Shown here: positions 60,202 to 64,000 of the stretch, one piece after another
Numbering within the stretch: the stretch's first letter is position 1
How the letters are laid out: every line of letters starts with the position of its first letter
Source: an uncultured Prevotella sp.
Lineage (GTDB): Bacteria; Bacteroidota; Bacteroidia; Bacteroidales; Bacteroidaceae
Direction: 5' to 3'
Assembly (NCBI GenBank): GCA_946403845.1
Contig: CAMJBL010000010.1
Coordinates: forward strand, 1 to 64,000
Length of the DNA: 64,000 nucleotides
Program-made: the position numbers and the translations under genes
Notes under the pieces: generated by a model
Told to the model about the DNA's origin: nothing
The model's input: only the letters and a program-made list of their open reading frames with translations
The model's database searches: none

Positions 60202-62592
60202 TTACATTACATATTTCTTTCCATTATGGATAATGACACCACGGTGGGAAGCATTGACACGCTTACCATGAAGATCATAAATGGGTTGGTCGGAAACTGA
60301 GACACGGACACTTTGAATAGTCGACGGTGTCGCTAGGGGCAGGACTTCGTCAGACAATGGGCAGGAAGCATAACTCACCTCGCCAGAACCCAGGAACGTC
60401 ACCACGCCTTGTCCCTCAATCAGCAACGGCAGATTGGCAGGTACGATTGTGGCAGCCACAGGTGTCAGGTCATCAGTCAGCGTATAGACGTTAATGCCGT
60501 CAGGCACTACGGCTTGGAAGGGCAGTTGTACGATGTGCTGACCATTGACTTCACAGGTATAAAAAGCCTCAGTAGCTGTGAATGCCTGGGCAGGATGGAA
60601 AAGACCGAAGCGTTCGTCGACGACCAGCGATGAACAGACACCATCTTTTACAACATTCGTCCCCGACAGTTCGCTGTCGCCAGACACATAGACTACACGA
60701 TTACTCTGCTCTAACCACGGCAAGGTAGCGGGCAAACCAGTGACAGCAGTCATGTCGATGCTGGTACAGCAAGGATCTGTCGAGAAGTCAAGCACATAAC
60801 TGTCATCGGCCACATAGGCACCACTCAGCGTTCCTGCATAAGTCATATTTCCGCTTGTCAGGTAGACATCACCAAAGTTGATAGTCAGGTGCGAATAGGT
60901 GTTGTCGCAGGTCAGCGAAAGCAGACCGATACAGCCGTCAGGGAGTGTTGCCGACGAGAGGTCGAACACCAATTCAAAGTTCTCGCCCTGACTCATATCC
61001 AGACGAGCATACTCATGGGTGGCAACTTTACCCTTGGCATTCACATAATATAACGTAGGTTTGCCTGCCGTCAACGAACCTGTCGTCGTCACCTTCTTTA
61101 TCTGCATTACCAATTGGGTGTAGTGGTCATCCAATTCTATATAACCATTGGCTGTTGTCTTACGGCTGGAAATGAGTGGATTATCGCTATCAAACTTCTT
61201 TCCCGTCTTGTTCGACAGTTTGTAGGTAGTACCGAAAGATGAGTTGGTGGTCTTCATGTCATCTAAGAGCGACCGCTCAAAATAGCTGACACTGCCCGTC
61301 ATATCAGAAGGCTGGCGGTCGCGTGACTTGACAAACATTACTGTCGCCACGCTCTGAGCAGCAACGGAAGCCATTGGGCGACAAGTCTCGGTTTCAGGTG
61401 TCAGCTCCGTCTTCGTGAAATTCTGACTCTTATCCGTTATCCGAAGCTCACCTTGTTGGGTATAGAATGGCAGGTCAAACGTCAGGTTTATTGCGTTGTC
61501 TGCAGCATTGGCCATGACAGCAACAATGGTATCTCCTGTCTGTGACAGATAGGCAGATCCTTCAAGACCGCCACCGAATGTGGCATCGATGCGCGTCATG
61601 CCTGTGACGAACTTGGCAAAGTGGGCCATTACGTAACCACGCTTCGTGATGGTACCGTTGGAAGTACCATTCTGACCGTCGCCCAACATGGCATAAAACC
61701 GTTTGCAGGCATAGTGCACCCAGGCGTTGAAATCGCCCAACATACAGGTGTTGATGGCGGTGAAGAAGTTGAAGAAGTCTTTCGAGAAGTCGAAATTGCG
61801 ACTCGTCGGCTGATTCTCGTTCCAGTTGATGAGATACTCCGTCATCCATATCTCCTTGCCTTTCTTGGCGAGATTCTTATAAGCCGAGCCGATGCCACCG
61901 TACTGATGTCCGCCATAGATGTCGAAACAGTCGAGAACGTCGGTCTTGTTGAGATCATTAACGTAACCGTCAGAACAACCTATCGACTCTGGGGTAATAA
62001 TCTTGCAACTGATCTGTCGTCCGTATGTCTTTACAAACTCAGCCATCTCACTGGTCGTCCACTTACAACCGGCATAGGTAGGCGTCCAGTCTGGCTCATT
62101 CTGGATGGAAATCGCATCCAGCTCCACACCGTTTTTACGCAAGTACTGCACGTATTTCTCCAAGTATGCAGCATAGTCGGGCCAGTTTTCCTTTTTCAGA
62201 GAGCCCACAACACCATTGTCGTTTTTACCATCAACAGAATTATTGGTTTTCCACTCCTTGGGCTGTCCCCAAGGCGATGCAAAAATGGTGATACCAAGCT
62301 TCTTTGCCAATTTTGCTGTAGCCAGCGACTGACTCCACGAACTTTCGCCGATAGGCAGATAGAGGCGCATAATGTTACAACCCAAGGTGCTTGTCGGTCC
62401 CCATACCTTTTTGATTTCGGATTCCGACATGTGGTTATAGCCGAACTGAGGTGAACAGACAAAGCCACCGAAGCCTGTAATACGCTGATGTGTATTGGTC
62501 GCATCGAGTTTTACCGTGACTCTCTGTGACTGTTGGGCGCTCATCGTGATACACGAGAGCAAGGTAATAATAGCAAGTGTCTGACGTTTCAT
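60202..62592 (-). CDS. GH30 xylanase-type enzyme with long C-terminal extension
   Basis: A 796-residue protein with a signal peptide (about 1-19). The GH30 barrel opens HQRITGFGGFVCSP; catalytic residues are Glu166 (SIQNEPDW) and Glu252 (WMTEYLINW). After the side beta-domain (to about residue 410) there are some 380 further residues, including a beta-sandwich near 430-590 (YFERSLLDDMKTTNSSFGTTYKL) and a T9SS-like tail (YDLHGKRVNASHRGVIIHNGKKYVM). The extension may bind carbohydrate. It sits 11 nt after GH67 and 18 nt before the esterase, so the trio is one operon aimed at glucuronoxylan (inference). Confidence 0.88.
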   Translation of the reverse strand: MKRQTLAIITLLSCITMSAQQSQRVTVKLDATNTHQRITGFGGFVCSPQFGYNHMSESEIKKVWGPTSTLGCNIMRLYLPIGESSWSQSLATAKLAKKLGITIFASPWGQPKEWKTNNSVDGKNDNGVVGSLKKENWPDYAAYLEKYVQYLRKNGVELDAISIQNEPDWTPTYAGCKWTTSEMAEFVKTYGRQISCKIITPESIGCSDGYVNDLNKTDVLDCFDIYGGHQYGGIGSAYKNLAKKGKEIWMTEYLINWNENQPTSRNFDFSKDFFNFFTAINTCMLGDFNAWVHYACKRFYAMLGDGQNGTSNGTITKRGYVMAHFAKFVTGMTRIDATFGGGLEGSAYLSQTGDTIVAVMANAADNAINLTFDLPFYTQQGELRITDKSQNFTKTELTPETETCRPMASVAAQSVATVMFVKSRDRQPSDMTGSVSYFERSLLDDMKTTNSSFGTTYKLSNKTGKKFDSDNPLISSRKTTANGYIELDDHYTQLVMQIKKVTTTGSLTAGKPTLYYVNAKGKVATHEYARLDMSQGENFELVFDLSSATLPDGCIGLLSLTCDNTYSHLTINFGDVYLTSGNMTYAGTLSGAYVADDSYVLDFSTDPCCTSIDMTAVTGLPATLPWLEQSNRVVYVSGDSELSGTNVVKDGVCSSLVVDERFGLFHPAQAFTATEAFYTCEVNGQHIVQLPFQAVVPDGINVYTLTDDLTPVAATIVPANLPLLIEGQGVVTFLGSGEVSYASCPLSDEVLPLATPSTIQSVRVSVSDQPIYDLHGKRVNASHRGVIIHNGKKYVM

Positions 62593-62603
62593 ATTCTGTT
62601 TTT

Positions 62604-64000
62604 TTACTTAGTATACCCGTAGGGAGGATTCTCATACATGGAGATGGGAATGACATACTGCATCATCTCGTCGAGGTTATGCACGGGATGCTCCACGTCC
62701 TGTGGGATGGGACGGTGCGAGAAGGTCTGGAAGTAGAGCAGGCAGGCATCACGCCACCACTCTGCATCGCGGGCTTGAATACGGAGCTTGCGCTGCACCT
62801 CATCGAAACGCTGACGGTCCACATAGGGCTGCATGGCGTCCCATACGGTCAGGAATCGACGGGCCTCGTGCACACCATCGTCGTATTTGTGGCACAACTC
62901 GTCCCAGAAAGTGCGTCCGCTCTTCATGCGATGATCCCAAGGCACATGGTGGAACCAAGCCAAAAGGTTTTCAGGACAGGTGTTGATATCATTATACAGA
63001 CGACTGAGTTCCTCGGGATACTGCTTGACGTTAGCCGAACCTGTAAGGGTGCGGTCGAAGCCCAATCCGATGCTGTCTGCACGATGGTAGTAGGGAGGAG
63101 TCCAGTCTGCGCGCAGGCCCTTGGGGCTGTACCAGGGTTCTGGACCGTAGTGATGGGTACCGGCAAAGATATGGTGGATGCCCAACGGCATCATATAGCT
63201 GACACATGCCTCGTGACTGTCCATCATCAATTGCTTCACTGGACTTATCAGCCTTTCCTCGCCCGAGAACGTCTGGCGCAGCCATTCCTCCGCAATCTGT
63301 TCCGATGTCAGGGCGGGGTTCCATGCCAGTCGTCCGAAAGCATACCAGTTGGACTGTGCGAAGTGATGTCCGCACCAGTTCGTATCGTCGCCGATATTGG
63401 CTACACCAGCCATCGCTTTCAGACTGGTAGGCTTCACAAACGAGAAGAATTCCTTCCACATCGGGGCGAGGTAAACCAGATGGTTGGCAGCGCCCAGATA
63501 CTCCTGTGTAATCTGGAACTCCACCATCATCGGTGTCTTCTGCAGCGAGGTAAACAGCGGACTGTATGGTTCGCGAGGCTGGAAGTCCACAGGGCCGTTC
63601 TTAATCTGGATAATCACGTTGTCGGCAAACTGACCGTCCAACGGCATAAACTCCAGGCAGGCCTGGTTGGCACGATCGGGACTCTGGGGCGCATAGACGA
63701 AGGCACGCCACATTACAATGCCCTTATATGGCTTCAGAACCTTGCCCAACATATTGGCACCATCGGCATGCGTCCTTCCGAAGTCCTGCGGACCTGGCTC
63801 ACCCTCTGAGTTGGCTTTCACGAGGAATCCGCCAAAGTCGGGAATCATCTTGTAGATTTCGTTCACCTTGTTCTTCCACCAACTGACGACGTCGGCATCA
63901 AGCGGGTCGGCAGTTTTCAGCCCGCCCACCTTGATAGGCGAAGCGAAGTTGATGGACAGATACACGCGGATGCTATAGGGACGCAGCTGGTCGGCTATCA
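62604..64000 (-). CDS. GH67 alpha-glucuronidase, partial (5' end outside window)
   Basis: The frame is open to the right edge. About 465 C-terminal residues are present, from the barrel strand LRPYSIRVYLSINFASP. GH67 features: IPDFGGFLVKANSEGEPGPQDFGRTHADGANML, where conserved acidic residues act as catalytic base; KNGPVDFQPREP; and the C-terminal helical domain (GIHHIFAGTHHYGPEPW). These enzymes remove 4-O-methyl-glucuronic acid from the end of xylo-oligosaccharides. First visible gene of the operon with GH30 and the esterase. A GTG at 63965 is internal, not the start. Confidence 0.93.
   Translation of the reverse strand, partial: IADQLRPYSIRVYLSINFASPIKVGGLKTADPLDADVVSWWKNKVNEIYKMIPDFGGFLVKANSEGEPGPQDFGRTHADGANMLGKVLKPYKGIVMWRAFVYAPQSPDRANQACLEFMPLDGQFADNVIIQIKNGPVDFQPREPYSPLFTSLQKTPMMVEFQITQEYLGAANHLVYLAPMWKEFFSFVKPTSLKAMAGVANIGDDTNWCGHHFAQSNWYAFGRLAWNPALTSEQIAEEWLRQTFSGEERLISPVKQLMMDSHEACVSYMMPLGIHHIFAGTHHYGPEPWYSPKGLRADWTPPYYHRADSIGLGFDRTLTGSANVKQYPEELSRLYNDINTCPENLLAWFHHVPWDHRMKSGRTFWDELCHKYDDGVHEARRFLTVWDAMQPYVDRQRFDEVQRKLRIQARDAEWWRDACLLYFQTFSHRPIPQDVEHPVHNLDEMMQYVIPISMYENPPYGYTK

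Overview
The window looks like a chromosomal segment of a gut or oral Bacteroidales, most likely Prevotella/Segatella (inference). The evidence is: Bacteroidota-type promoter boxes (TAnnTTTG) ahead of most transcription units; many secreted proteins ending in a type IX-secretion-like C-terminal segment (pattern YxLxGRRx...GLYIxNGKKVxxK); a type V (Mfa-like) fimbrial operon; and a dense set of plant-cell-wall glycosidases. I see no tRNA, rRNA, CRISPR array or intact insertion sequence. No SusC/SusD pair is present, so the glycan genes are enzyme and inner-membrane transporter clusters rather than a complete canonical PUL.

Layout. 0-3 kb is a decayed accessory strip: a HigBA-like toxin-antitoxin pair, a REP-like palindrome, two headless gene fragments meeting at a rearrangement junction near 1780 (a surface-protein C-terminus and an Rpn-family nuclease C-terminus), and another surface-protein remnant. 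2.9-6.2 kb has a secreted protein of unknown function and a secreted calcineurin-like phosphoesterase. 6.4-13.4 kb, all on the minus strand, is the most unusual part. It holds two paralogous membrane regulators (periplasmic Kelch-like propeller, one TM helix, cytoplasmic AraC domain). Each is followed by a target promoter with the same ~80-bp operator layout. The targets are a small HTH gene and a BspA-like LRR adhesin interrupted by an in-frame TAG. A HU-HIG protein gene overlaps the start of one regulator, and four tandem 21-bp repeats lie upstream of that operon.

13.4-32.7 kb is a hemicellulose region. It contains GH43+CBM6, an SLC13 transporter, a minus-strand operon of GPH symporter, GH43 xylosidase, ECF sigma factor and upp, a plus-strand operon of SGNH acetylesterase and GPH symporter, a nucleoside kinase and GH3, then divergent GH146-like and GH127 beta-L-arabinofuranosidases. 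32.7-45.9 kb is a six-gene fimbrial operon: DUF3575/OmpA protein, three fimbrillins, an Mfa2-like anchor and a 1722-residue Ig-containing protein. Its promoter region has a 28-bp palindrome and, further upstream, an unexplained array of CCCTCAC motifs.

46.6-64 kb is a second glycosidase region: feruloyl/acetyl-xylan-type esterase, GH30, alpha/beta hydrolase, GH29 fucosidase, two GH2 beta-galactosidases, and an opposing operon GH67 (cut by the window edge), GH30, esterase. Together these would debranch and depolymerise glucuronoarabinoxylan and remove fucosyl/galactosyl decorations. The products would enter the cytoplasm through the GPH symporters and be finished by the cytoplasmic GH43 (inference from families).
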